Notes under the pieces: generated by a model
Told to the model about the DNA's origin: nothing
Database searches by the model: none
The model's input: only the letters and a program-made list of their open reading frames with translations
Assembly (NCBI RefSeq): GCF_001638985.1
Contig: NW_017265139.1
Location: 496,001-560,000 of the forward strand
Reading direction: 5' to 3'
Origin: Phycomyces blakesleeanus NRRL 1555(-)
Taxonomy: Eukaryota > Mucoromycota > Mucoromycetes > Mucorales > Phycomycetaceae
Length of the DNA stretch: 64,000 nt
Made by a program: the position numbers and the translations under genes
Shown here: positions 48,497 to 59,696 of the stretch, piece after piece
Layout of the letters: every line of letters starts with the position of its first letter
Numbering within the stretch: position 1 is the first letter of the stretch

Positions 48497-51400
48497 CCTG
48501 AAAAAGAAAAGAAAAAAGCACACGCACACAGAACAAGCATAAACATATACACAAACATATACATATATACACTCCTACAAATAAATGTTTGGACCTCTGA
48601 TAATAAGGAGATCATGCAAAAAGATGACCTATTTGCAATATACAATTTAGTCATTAATGGTTATAGCCAAAAGCTTAAGAATTGAAACATGAGAAGATAT
48701 ACATAATAGATACACACACACACACACAAATATATATACAGCGATCTTACGGACCCGATGTTTTCTGGTGGGGAACGACGCCTCTATTTAACCAGACCAT
48801 GACTGTGGGACTGGTGTCTTTAATCCTTTAGGGCAAAATGGCGTGTCCTGAAAAAATACTTTATATTCGATTAATAGCCGTTTACGCCCTGAATTTAGAC
48901 TTGGCTATAGAAAAAAAAATTAAACTATATCAATAGCCAGCTATTTAGAATATTATAGTGAGTTGTTGTCATTACATACTTTGTGACGCAATCTTTTTTG
49001 ATTTTTTTTTTTTTACTATTCATTGGCCTTTTTACGTATATAATGTCTTTCTCTTTCTTTCACCTACTTATGTTCCCAGAATTTTGAAGGCACCAATTGA
49101 TAAGTAATTCCCAGTCATCCCTTTTATTTTAATTCTTTTAAAGCACGAAAGAAAATCTTGATCCGAATATTCTGTATCCTGGCTTGTATTAACTATTATA
49201 ATAAAAATGGATCCTTAGGGACCAGATGTCGTCCGGTAGAATCAATGTGTCGTCCCCCTGGGATTAGCGATTGTACAAATCCTATTAGTTGGTAATGGTA
49301 TATTGCATCTATAAACTCTTTCCATTGACATTTATCACCATATCCGTACCTGTTGGTGGTCAACCATGGATGTGGCGTATTCTATGCTGTAATTTCATGG
49401 GCAAAAAGCTGTTATCTTGTTGTTAAATTCAAGCCTATCGTGCGAAGAAGTTGATGCCAACGTATCATCTTTACAGGCATTGCCAATGTTTCTGATTGAA
49501 AAATCGCCCACTTTGTATGTCCATTCTCGTCCTGAACATTCGACAGTACGAACACTTTGTCGGCTTACCGCGGAGCGCCCTGAATTTGAAACTGAGCAAA
49601 GAGAAAATTTGGTACATGCCGTTGATTTCATTTGCACCAATAATGAAAAATCGTGGAATAAGGTAGATGCTTCCCTTGTCGACATCCCTGGCACACTCAA
49701 AGCAAGAAAAATTGTGTTTCATGCATTAGAATTCAACTTTTCGGCTAAACAAAAGTACTCGGATATGGAAGGCAGTGGCAGGGATCGATGTTACAACGGG
49801 TGTATGGCTGATATGTGTCTCTGAATCTTCTAGCTATCCTCAACTGACTCTTCCGAAACCTTTAAGTAATAAAGCACGCTTTGTCATAGTAGAAAAGACT
49901 CTTGTTTTATTAAATTTGCAATGTCATATTTTTTATACAACCTAATTGAGTCACTGGATTTGAATGTCTGTGACCTGGCTACACTTATAAGTTGCCTCAC
50001 TACAGCACTGACAGCTCACTTGAACTTTTACCAAGCTGTGGCCACAAGAAAACCTCATCAGAAGATTTTGGCAAGCATGATGATCTGGAATTTATTATTA
50101 GATTCCGCAAGAACCAAACTGGCAGGATGAATTGGGAACGTTGTTTGGAATTGGCTCGTGAAAAAAAAAGATCTTTAAAGACGTTTTTATACTACTGAAA
50201 GTGTTCGATTCTTTTATCGCAATTCAATCAAAAAAAATAAACTTACCCATGATAGCAAGTATGCCACCTATCTCCTTCAAGTTGAATGTCATCTCGGTTT
50301 TGAAAAAAAAAGCCGTCTTTATATTGGACGGCTTATTCCTTTCATTTCGCTTCTTTTCTGTATCTTGGTGCCATGGTTTGTCATGCCAATAAGATACAGT
50401 CTTATCATTCTGAACTAAATCTTTACAAATGCGTTTGAATAGGACCATATCTTGATAATTATCACTACCCTGAACAGCAAGGTTTCATTCTCATTCCAAC
50501 AGTTGATTATTAACGAAACATTTTTATTTCTGAATGGCTAAATTCTTTAATTTTGATATATGATTGCCAGTCGTTATTGACCGCTAATGTCTTTCTAATA
50601 TGATACAAAAATATCACATGCATAAACTATACAGTAACCAAAGAACTTATTCACATAGCCAATTTACTTACCATGTCCGTACAGAGGAAAATACTTTATT
50701 GCAGATTTTTCTAGGCCTTGTTCACTGAGGAATATGTGTGACCCAATAAGAGCTGAAGAATCAGCTGAAAAGAAAAACAGTAACCGCCTAAATATGAGAA
50801 GAAAGAAAAAAAGACCCCCACCGAGTCGAGGAAAACAGCTTTGAAAAGTCTAAGATTAAGATAAATAATACAGCTGGTAAGAATAAAGGTGGTATAAATA
50901 TGTAAGAAAAAATAAATGACATGAAAGAATTAAGAATAAGTAACTGGGTACTGAAGACACCTGGATTGGGAACGGATTTCAGCAAGGATAAGAACTCCAA
51001 AGAGATATTTCGTTTAGAAACTCGGACGATCCATTTATGGAACCTGACTATACAACGGTACCAGACCAAGTCTGTTCTCATAGGCACAACCTCGGATGGG
51101 CAAAGATGGTAAAGGCTAACGGGGAACGGTGGAGATATTGGACATAAGGTCCCAGGCCCATACATGCGTTCAATATTTTGAGATTCCTTGTTTACATTTC
51201 TACTTATAAAATTGTCACATATTTCGCCTTTTCCTTCGGCTTCTGACTCAGAACTGTTCATAAAGAACGCCAAAAATGGGTGACAGTAGCAGTGAGTCAA
51301 GCCAAGTGACTTGAGAGGTGAAATATTTTTAAAGATATTAAAAAAAAAAGAAAGAGAATAACGATCGATGTAACTTTTATGAATTAATGTTAACGAAATT

Positions 51401-52242
51401 ATTTTCTAGCCAAAAAGAAAACGACTGCTGAGCAAATGAATGGCAAATTGGTGCCTAATTTCTGCACAGACTGGTACTTTCTATAATCATAGTGGAGGCT
51501 TTGAGAAGGCTAATGATTGAACCACAAAAGGTTCAAAACTCTTCCATCCCCAAAGAAGCTTCAAATTATCATGCTGCAATTTTCGTTACTTAGCCGCCCC
51601 TAGGACCATATGCCATTTTGTAGATATCGTATTAACTTTTTTTTTCGTCTGATAGCTCGGGTACGTTCCTCGTTATCTTCCACTGTGAATCTCTTTTTAA
51701 CAAAATCAAGACAATAGAAAAAGGTAGTAATAAAACAACAGCCAACCGTATTATTATTATAGACAAACTTAATGGCACATTGTGGGTTGGCTATATAGTG
51801 AAATTATAAGTTCAGCGACAAGAAAATGAATACCGGTAGAAGAACAATCTTAAGAAAGAACAAATTAAAGAGAGCTAGTAAACTACTTTGGGTCATTTTT
51901 ACAGACACTACCACTTCAAAGCTGATTTCAATGAGCGATACCGACCAAACCCCGCTGTGCCATAGTAAACTGAATGAACGCCCCATTAGAAAGTATACCA
52001 TGTTTATCTTACCAAGGAACACAAGTATAATAGGACAACTCTCAAGTGTAATATAGTAGTACCAAAAAACATTATTAATAGCATTTTTAAAGACAAATGT
52101 AAAACCAAAATCAAAAAGGGACAAAATTCATAAAGATAATATCAAAGTCAAATGAGATCAAAATTTATTGTTCAAATTTTTATAAGGGGAATATAAGTTA
52201 AGTTAAATTAAATTAAGTATACTAAGATATTCCAGGCCATGC
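48497..52242. other. Gene-poor accessory region with degraded ORFs
   Basis: No intact gene. Several protein-like but broken frames occur (49417-49824 plus; 49992-50198 plus; about 51826-52056 plus), mixed with non-coding AT-rich DNA. Two patches rich in GAC/CGTC words (about 48745-48850 and 49205-49270, sharing GGACC and GATGT) look alike and may be diverged repeats. This zone is the transition from the gene block to the inverted repeat. Confidence 0.45.
49417..50198 (+). pseudogene. Degraded protein-coding relic, family unknown
   Basis: The plus-strand frame 49417-49824 has mixed composition (QALPMFLIEKSPTLYVHSRP, RLTAERPEFETEQRENLV, FICTNNEKSWNKVDASLVDI) and no simple repeats. Further frames at 49921-50130 and 49992-50198 (SSEDFGKHDDLEFIIRFRKN, MNWERCLELAREKKR) follow in other phases. 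The first frame opens with TTG, not ATG. This looks like a gene broken by frameshifts or an unspliced gene with introns I could not define. I do not recognise the family; a transposon or effector-like gene is possible but unproven. Confidence 0.3.
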
Positions 52243-52304
52243 TAGTCCAGTCGAGTCCAGTCGAGTCCAGTCGAGTCCAGTCGGTTCCAGTCAAGTCCAG
52301 TCGG
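52243..52304 (+). repeat. 10-bp minisatellite, unit AGTCCAGTCG
   Basis: Six head-to-tail units with small changes (AGTCCAGTCG, then GGTTCCAGTC-like and AAGTCCAGTC variants), ending in a T9 run. It marks the outer side of the repeat-rich zone that leads into the inverted repeat; related GTCCAGTC words recur in the next 700 bp. Confidence 0.85.
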
Positions 52305-53035
52305 TTTTTTTTTGGTCCATTTGATTTTTCTTTTGATCTTTTTTTTTTGTCCGTTTTTTTTTCTTCTTTTTTTTTGTCCAGTCAATATAAGCTAAGAGTG
52401 ATAGGAGGAGGAGGAGGAGGATCTTGGTATTGAAAAATAATAAAGGGGATAATTTGGACTTTTTGTTTTTTTTCTTGTTTTTTTGATTCTTTTTTTTTGT
52501 CCAGTCAATTTCACAGAATAGTAATAAGAGGATGATTTTGATATTGAAAAGAATAAAAAAGATAATTTGGACTTTTTTTTTTTTTTTTGCTTTTTTTTTT
52601 GTCCAAACACAGCACACATAATAAAGGGGATAATTTGGACTTTTTGATTTTTTTTTGATTTTTTTTTTTAATTTTTTTTTGTCCGAACACAGCACACATA
52701 GTAAAGGGGATAATTTGGACTTTTTGATTTTTTTTTGATTTTTTTTTTAATTTTTTTTTGTCCGAACACAGCACACATAGTAAAGGGGATAATTTGGACT
52801 TTTTGATTTTGATTTTGATTTTTGATTTTGATTTTTTTTTTTTTTGATTTTTTTTTACTTCTTTTTTTTTTTTGGTTTTTTTTGTCCAGTCAATTTCATG
52901 GAATAGTAATAAAAGGATGGGTTTTGATATTGAAAAGTATAAGAGAAGGGGGTTTTGGTATTGCTCTTTTTGCTCTTTCTGTTTTTTTTGAGCTTCTTTT
53001 TTTGAGCATTTTTTTTGTTTTTTGTTTTTGATCAA
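52305..53035 (+). repeat. Poly(T)-separated array of about 75-110-bp units
   Basis: Units of two types alternate between long T tracts. Type 1 starts GTCCAGTCAATTTCA and continues GGAATAGTAATAA...TTTTGATATTGAAAAG. Type 2 starts GTCCGAACACAGCACACATA and continues TAAAGGGGATAATTTGGAC. Type 2 occurs three times (about 52602, 52681, 52760). Type 1 occurs three times (about 52376, 52499, 52884). All keep the same orientation. The Lys-rich reverse frames across the T tracts are not genes. Confidence 0.8.
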
Positions 53036-53220
53036 AGACTTCATTTGCTTTGTATGTATATGTGTAAAAAGGGATTTCATACCTTGTCCTAATCCAGAGT
53101 CTTGTTCCAGTTCGCAGCTTTGCTTCAATCCAGGTCCAGGTTCCAATGCAGAGTTCTTCCGGTTTGTTCATCTTTTTGCTTTTTTGTTTTTTTTTGTTTT
53201 TTTTTTGTTTTTTTTTTGTT

Positions 53221-53251
<31 letters not shown>

Positions 53252-53287
53252 TTGCTTTTTTTTTGTTTTTTTTGTTTTTTTAGAGAG

Positions 53288-53520
53288 AGAGGAGGGCTTA
53301 GTATATGCCTGTGTAATTTTTGGACAGGACTTAGTATAGGCCTCAAGGTCGGATTTCTTTTGATCCTTTTGGAGTGGAGGACTTAATATGTGCCTGATCA
53401 TTTCTGATAGGTTTTGGTCTACGCCTCAGTTTTTGGATTTGATCCTTTTGGAGAGGAGGACTTAGTATATGCCCGTTTTTTTTACAGGACTTAGTATAGG
53501 CCTCGGATTTGGTTTTTGGT
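53288..53520 (+). repeat. Five degenerate GGACTTAGTATAGGCCTC units
   Basis: Five copies at about 53294, 53328, 53380, 53458 and 53487 read GG(A/G)CTTA(G/A)TAT(A/G)(T/G)GCC, alternating with TTTTGATCCTTTTGGAG-type spacers. They form a degenerate higher-order repeat inside the arm. A mirror copy is in the right arm (about 63180-63412). Confidence 0.75.
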
Positions 53521-53639
53521 TTTTCTTTTGGAACTTGCTTTTGGAATTTTGCATTGGACCCCTTCTTGGAAATCGACTTGGCCTTGAGACTTGGATGTAC
53601 AGCCCAGATTTTGGACTTTGATAGAAATTGCGCCTCTAC

Positions 53640-53727
53640 TTTTGTATGCATGTATGTATGTATATAAGTGTGTATATGTATGTTTGTATGACTATGACTA
53701 TGACTATGAATATGACTATGTGTATGT

Positions 53728-53771
<44 letters not shown>

Positions 53772-53775
53772 AAGA
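53640..53775 (+). repeat. TATG, ACTATG and TG microsatellite block
   Basis: A TATG/TGTATG stretch, then ACTATG hexamers (about 53690-53720), then (TG)n to about 53762. The mirror block lies at 62925-63060 in the right arm with the same unit counts as far as I can compare. Confidence 0.85.
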
Positions 53776-54264
53776 AAGAAATAGAAAAATAGAAATTGTG
53801 TGTGTTTGTGTGTGTATGTATTTGTCTACTTCTCTAATTGTGTACTTCTCTATTTGTTTGTATATGTTTGTGTGCTAGGACTAGTACTAGAACAGTACTT
53901 GGACAGTTTTTGGACATTTGGACTTTGACTTGGACAAGACTTGGAATTGGATTTGGACTTTGACTTGGACATAGCAATGGACCTTGGCTTGACTATTTTG
54001 GAGATTGTACTAGTGACTATGAGGTTTGATCTGAGATAAAGAGATAGTCGTGAGCCTGATTTTTTGTCTGATAAATATTGTTCTGTCTGTTTTTTTTCTG
54101 CTTTTTCTTTTTTTGTATCTTTTTTTTCTTTTCATTTTCTTTTTATATTTTTTGTACTTCTTTTTTATATTTTTTTTCTTGTACTTCTTTTCTTTTTTGA
54201 CTATCTATCTTGATTTGGCTTTGAATCTTGACAGTGACCTTGAGGGTCTCTGAAAAGCCTTTTT

Positions 54265-54620
54265 TTTCTCTGACGCGAATTTGGAGCCTGTATTTTAAAT
54301 ACAAAAAACAATTAGTCTATGTCTTGATATATTTCACCCCTTTCCCCGACACTTACATTAGCCTTTCTTGTGGGCCGGTTTGCCATTCTTTTCAGGCATA
54401 TACTTTGGCCTTTCTTGTGGGCCGGCTTGCCCTTTCTCTGGTGCGCACTTGGAGCCTGCATTGCAACAATAAAAAACAATTAGATTATGTCTTGAGATAG
54501 TTTGGTCCTTTTCCTGACACTTACATTGGCCTGTCTTGTGGACCGGATTGGTCTTTGCTCTGGCGCATACTTTGGCCTTTCTTATGGCCCGGTGTGGCCT
54601 TTTTCGAGGCGCCCATGTTG
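54265..54620 (-). repeat. Two to three tandem exon/intron-like modules in the left arm
   Basis: Two modules of about 165-170 bp repeat in tandem, plus a partial third. On the minus strand each reads as exon-like DNA coding Gly/Pro/Lys-rich peptide (GQAGPQERPKYMPEKNGKPA; KDQSGPQDRPM). A conserved donor GTAAGTGTC follows, then an intron body with AAGACATA(G/A)(A/T)CTAATTGT, and an acceptor TGCAG or TACAG before GGCTCCAA. The mirror is at about 62080-62435. The conserved splice motifs suggest a decayed or rapidly evolving gene made of duplicated exons, but no full reading frame could be assembled. Confidence 0.5.
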
Positions 54621-54754
54621 GGCTTCTGGTGAGCCTTATCGGCTTTTGACAAGGTGTCTTGAGGACACGACATATCCGACCATTTTGCGGCAGAAATGGA
54701 ACCATCGGGTTCCCCGGCAGAAGCAACAGGAAGCAACAGGAAGCAAATGTCCGA

Positions 54755-54950
54755 CCAGTGGGATAAATGTCTCCTACCAGTGAGATAAATGGACCCGCCA
54801 GTGGAAGTAAAACGGGCGGCTGGAAACTGGCAACCGGCAACCGGCGGCTATATAAAAAGGTCCACTGGCGAGAGATAACAGGTCCACTGGTAGGAGGAAA
54901 GGGCCTACCAGTGGGAAGCAACAAACCCACTGGCAGAAATGTCCCACTGG
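54755..54950. repeat. Cluster of seven CCASTGG motifs in the left arm
   Basis: Exact CCAGTGG or its reverse CCACTGG at 54755, 54798, 54862, 54884, 54908, 54927 and 54944, with a near match at 54777. Several extend to ACCAGTGGG / CCCACTGGT. They lie in a patch much richer in G+C than its surroundings. The spacing is irregular (16-64 bp), unlike a tandem repeat. The mirror cluster is at 61750-61945. Confidence 0.85.
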
Positions 54951-57003
54951 TGGAAGCAACAGACTAACAAAAAAAAGCAACAAGCAACAGTACCTTTCAA
55001 ATAACACGGACCGCCGTGGAAGGCATAGGAAAGGAACAAGCAACGGGAGGGAACAAGCAACGGGAACTAACCCAAAAAAGATGGTACCAGCCGCGCCCAC
55101 CAGAAGAGACGACAGAAAGCAACCAGTAATACACAGGAATACGGACAGCGGGCTCACACGCTACACGCGCGCTTGTGGACTTGCTCGATATACCATGTTT
55201 GACCCGTGGCTCTACTCCATCGGGCCCCTTTGAAAGAAAGAAAAAAAAAGAGAGAGAGAGCGGTCGGTCGCAAGAGTCCAAAATCGGCTCAAAAAGTTTA
55301 ACAAAATAATATTGCCAAGACTTTATGAACGTCTTTTGAGCTCTTACAGTCGCCTACTCCACAGGCTTTGATTAATTAGTATTCAAAGTTGCATCGCACA
55401 TAACGTAAAAAAATCATATACTTATCTTAAAGTGATCTGGCTAGCCGTTCATAAGAAAAGAATCATGGCTATCGGAAGACCCTCTTGGCTTCTGTGTATA
55501 AACGATGACCGGCCGGACATAAACCCATATATTACCAGAAGCTCTCCATCGTCTCCACCGGTAGACACGGTCAGTACAAAGAAAAAGGAGAAAAAAAAGG
55601 AAAACCAAAGGACGCGAAAATTTTTCTATAGTTATAAAAACAAAAATGGGGAGATGATGACGCCTCCCTCACTTTAGTCCAATAAAATTCATCGAAAGTA
55701 TACATCAATCAAAAGCTTGGGGGAGATAGGGGGAGGAGGATGGATGGATGGGTGCATCCTGTGTGGTGTTGGTCACGTTGATCATTTGTTTTCGTCACTA
55801 CAAATACTTTTCAGGGAAAGTACCTGATTATAATATTGTATATACACAAACTGAAAAATGAAAACAGAAAGCCTTTTTAAAATATAGCACTGGTCTTGCT
55901 TTCCAACTCTTACACTCAGTACCTATATGCTTATTTTTTTGCAGTGTTATTTTGTAGTATCCTTTAAATGTATCTACTGTTTCATAAAGGCCAGGTCTTG
56001 AAAGAGTTTTTCGGAAAAATCAAAACTGTCCTGATATAAAAGATATGGGGGAAATCATGCAAATAAACAGGATAAGTCCAAACAAGGAAATCAAATATAT
56101 ATAAATTTATACAGGTATGTATCACATGTTTCATATTTTCTCTCACTCTCTTTGCTTCCTTTCAAAGGTTACCAAGTTACTTATGGAGTTAATAAAGCAA
56201 ACACACCAAGACAAGAGGTGCTTGGTAAAGAATATAAAACATACAAGACATAAAAATTGGCTGTAGTTATTTGGCTTATTATTTATAAAATAATAATAAT
56301 TTGAAGCATTTTGATAGTGTGCTTCTGCTAATCAAACAAGTCTAAGAGTACGCCTAATCGTAGCACTTTCATGTGAGTTGATGAATCACCTTTATAAAAA
56401 ATATATTTCTATTAATTTAAAGAGTAATTTATGCTGCTACTCTCGAATCAGCTCTTTTATATATTCAGTATATAAGGACTCTCTCTATCTCTTACTAGGC
56501 TTATTTTATTTATTCTATATGTATCAAATAAATGTACTCTCAGCAATAGGCAGCACTATAGATTGTGTATTGAATAATGCAATTTATTCTTGTAATAAAA
56601 AGATATTTATATACACACCTTTAATAAGAATTTATATCATACACATAGTATAATAATATTATCCCAAATCTTCAAGTCTCTTATAACTTATAAAAATAAA
56701 ATCTCAAGGCTAGTAATTTAACATACTATGCCTTTTACAAGTATAATTTTAAGCAGACACCCAAGTAGCTTTTATTTTGTACATGCATAAAAAGCAGGTG
56801 TCTATTTCTTATTTATTCTTTTTGAATGAAAACAGATTAGATATACAATTGAATAGTGCTTTTGTGAAAATACTTTATAATTTTGGCTAACAATATATGC
56901 TCATCAATACTACTAGCTGTATTTTACTTGAATGGAAAACATTGTGCCAATGAGTTTTAGTCTATTGTATTGCACGCTTGCAGACAATTCGGAATTATAT
57001 TAC

Positions 57004-59696
57004 AAAAACCATAAAATGAATAAAAAAAGGTGGGAACCTCGAAGTATCAACTTAACGTAGAAGCACAAAGGAAAATGCATTTGTTTATGTAGTTCTTATC
57101 TGTGAGTAGTGCGCATTGAAATGCAGTAAGTAAAACCAATTTCCTGGCTTCTCTATATTTTCCAGTGGAACACAGAAGTAAAAGGTCAAATCAGAGCGAA
57201 TTGAACAAAAAGCTGCTGTGGGTTGTTTCGAAATGGGCAGATAAAAAGTTGAGACAGCTATCTGGAGATGTGTATGACGTATACTGGGGGATTACATTGT
57301 TTTGTGATTACAAAAAGAGAGCAACTGAGTCTGGTATGTAAGTAAGCATAAATTTATAAAGTAATAATAGACGTCTTTACAGGTTACAGGGGAGGCAAAG
57401 ATTAATAAATAGACACCGTGATGTACTTTATGACTTAAAAGTCAGTGTGAATTTTGGTGGTACTGATATAACCAGAAAATAAGATACGCCGATACACTTA
57501 AGGTTAAAAGCAATATAAGCAAGAAATACTAAATGTAGAGAAGCTCAGAATACGAGAAGAAAAATAGGATTCTCTGATAGAATACATATAAACATAGAAT
57601 GATCTGAACTGACACGATCAAGAGCATTAAAGATTGGAGTAAAATCTATGGTAGAATGAGAGATAGAGGGCAAGCATAACGGCAAAGATAAGAGAGAAAA
57701 TATATCAGATCTTTAGCGCTTACCGATTTGGGATTGTCATGGAAACAAAGAATTGCTTATTTGAAGATTTGAAGAATAAAAAATGCTGTAATAAAATACC
57801 GGAACAGGAGTGAAGAAATTGATAACGCCTTGGGAGATGGGACTTATAAATGACATGTTATTTCTTGTAGCCTAGACCGCAAAAAAGAATTGACTGGTTG
57901 TAAATGAGTATTGATTACTGTCGAATCTGAGATCAAGACGGAAACATAAATAATTTATTGTTAGCAATTCCAGTTTAATGAATCTGCCTTTACTCTATTA
58001 ACTAATACATAAACTATTGACACATAGTTTATTATTACTCTATATTCTTATCATAATATGACATTTACAATTATATATAGTATATATACAGTATATTCAT
58101 AAATTATCTACATACTTATATTACTCTAGTAATATCTTATTTAGATACTACGCATTAGTATACCTATAATCCAAATACATCATCCGAGTATTTGAGTTGG
58201 AAAACTCAAAGACTACCAATAGTGTAGATATTCATTCTTGTCTAAAATCTCTGACTGATATGACTGGATGACCGCCGTACGCACAGATATTTCCAGAAGA
58301 ATAACACTTCTTAATCATGCTTCATAACATCAATTAATTGAGCACATACTAGAATATAATTTAGTAAACATATAAATACCAACAATAAATACTATTTCAA
58401 AAACAATTGAATTTTGTTACTTTTTTTTTCTTTTGAAATAAAACATCATATATAAGCTATCATGAATTCTATTTTCAATATTCTATTTATCAATCTTGAC
58501 ACGTTGCGTGTATATTTACATTTTCGGCTGGCCCAAATATATCCCATATCTCTAAATCTTTTTGTATCGATTATGTAGACCAATTGGTTAAGTCATGATC
58601 TTGGGAAGAGCATGATTGTTACAACTGGTGCAGCAATCAATTGAAAATCATAAGTATTGTAACAATGAACCCCAAAAATAACTATCTATCTCTATTTCTC
58701 TCTATTATTTATTATTAATTATCCAAAGAAGCATAGTTTATCCCAGCATCTTAATAATAGCTTAGTAATATCTTACTAATTATATTATTTTATTTATTAT
58801 CAAAATATCTATGTAAACATTGGAAGATAAAAGCAATAAACAATATCCTTACACATCACTTCTATTTTCTTTTTAGCTTTCTCAAGAGAACAAGCTGCCA
58901 ATTTCCAATATTAGGGCAAAGGAGTTGTTAGAGGAGATTGATATATATTTCTTTTTTCTATTAATTATTTGGGTCACTTCTTTACACAAACCAACACAGC
59001 CCGTCTCAATATCAAAGCGGAAAATTTAAAAGTTTCTAGAATGAATAATATAGGCTTCATCTATAAAATTTCCAAAAACAAAAACAAAAAAAAAATTTCG
59101 TGAAATTAATGTAAGCAGTATTCAGCCTAACAAAGGTGTGCAGAGTTCAGAATAAAAGAAGGACTTTTATTGGTCAGAGCATATACAGAGTAGGTCGCGT
59201 CTGTAAAAGAGTACTATATTGGGCACAACATGACATCCATAGACTTTTAAGAAGAAAAACAATTATAGAATGCTAAAAGAACTATAAGCTGAGCGGAATA
59301 TTGCAAATCCACAAAAAAGAAGGATAGTATTCAACGAGAGACTTCATTTTATTTTCAAAAAGAGTGTTATTTATAAGATCAAATGACAAGCTAATAGACC
59401 AGTCAGGAAATCCATAAAAGAGAGTCAAAAATATGGATTTTTCACAAGTTGCTTGTAAATATTAGAACCTGCCATTGTCAAGTCTTTGTTTTTAGATAGC
59501 AGTTTAGCAAAAGAAGAACTATGTAAGCTTTACACATTTGTCACTACAAGACGAATAAAATTAAAACAATTTCTATATAAGATTACAGCTAGAAAAGCAA
59601 AAGAAAAGATGATTAACTTCAAAACATAACCAGTAATTTTTCTCTATATATTAAAGACTTGCTTTAAAGTATTCGAATTAAAGCTGTAGATTGATA
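57004..59696. other. Unique AT-rich, non-coding core of the inverted repeat (centromere candidate)
   Basis: This 2693-bp segment lies between the two arms. It has no open frame of 60 codons or more on either strand, little simple-sequence repeat, and no gene-like or tRNA-like structure I can support. A small perfect hairpin, TTTGAGTT with AACTCAAA around a 4-base loop, is at 58191-58210. A unique core between long inverted repeats in a gene desert is the layout of some fungal regional centromeres (for example Candida tropicalis and Schizosaccharomyces pombe in outline). The role is inference. Confidence 0.6.

Larger units (their letters stand above)
52727..57003 (+). repeat. Left arm of the giant inverted repeat (at least 4.3 kb)
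   Basis: Every position checked pairs with the complement at 116700 minus its coordinate, from 57003 outward. Examples: 55205-55240 against 61460-61495, 56041-56060 against 60640-60659, and 56378-56653 against 60047-60322. Pairing stops at 57004 (A against A at 59696). The outer limit is unknown because the right arm runs off the window; position 64000 corresponds to about 52727. From outside in, the arm holds the T-rich array, GGACTTAGTATAGGCC repeats, TG/ACTATG microsatellites, TTGGAC-rich DNA, splice-like modules, a CCACTGG cluster, and AT-rich single-copy-like DNA. No confident gene. Confidence 0.95.

Noticed and set aside
50788..51300. 170-codon minus-strand frame
   Set aside because: First half is mixed composition but second half is AT-driven Phe/Leu-rich; no motif recognised and no splice support.
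52291..53401. Lys/Gln/Asn-rich reverse frames of up to 211 codons (and Phe-rich forward frames)
   Set aside because: They are translations of poly(T)/poly(A) tracts with occasional G or C. No protein-like composition and the same frames recur in the mirror arm.
54358..54930. 190-codon frame in the arm (minus strand) as an intact gene
   Set aside because: It reads through sequences that look like introns (GTAAGTGTC...CAG) and through the CCACTGG cluster. Composition changes abruptly along it. Kept only as an exon-like module repeat.
56378..56653. 91-codon frame repeated in both arms (mirror 60047-60322)
   Set aside because: Tyr/Ile/Ser-rich, typical of AT-rich non-coding DNA; its perfect duplication follows from the inverted repeat, not from coding constraint.
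58565..58660. tRNA-like segment in the core (TAGACCAATTGGTTAAG box-A-like, loop TTGGGAA)
   Set aside because: The D-arm and an anticodon-like loop can be drawn, but the anticodon stem has a mismatch, there is no TTC-type T loop (box B) and the acceptor stem does not pair. At best a very old relic.
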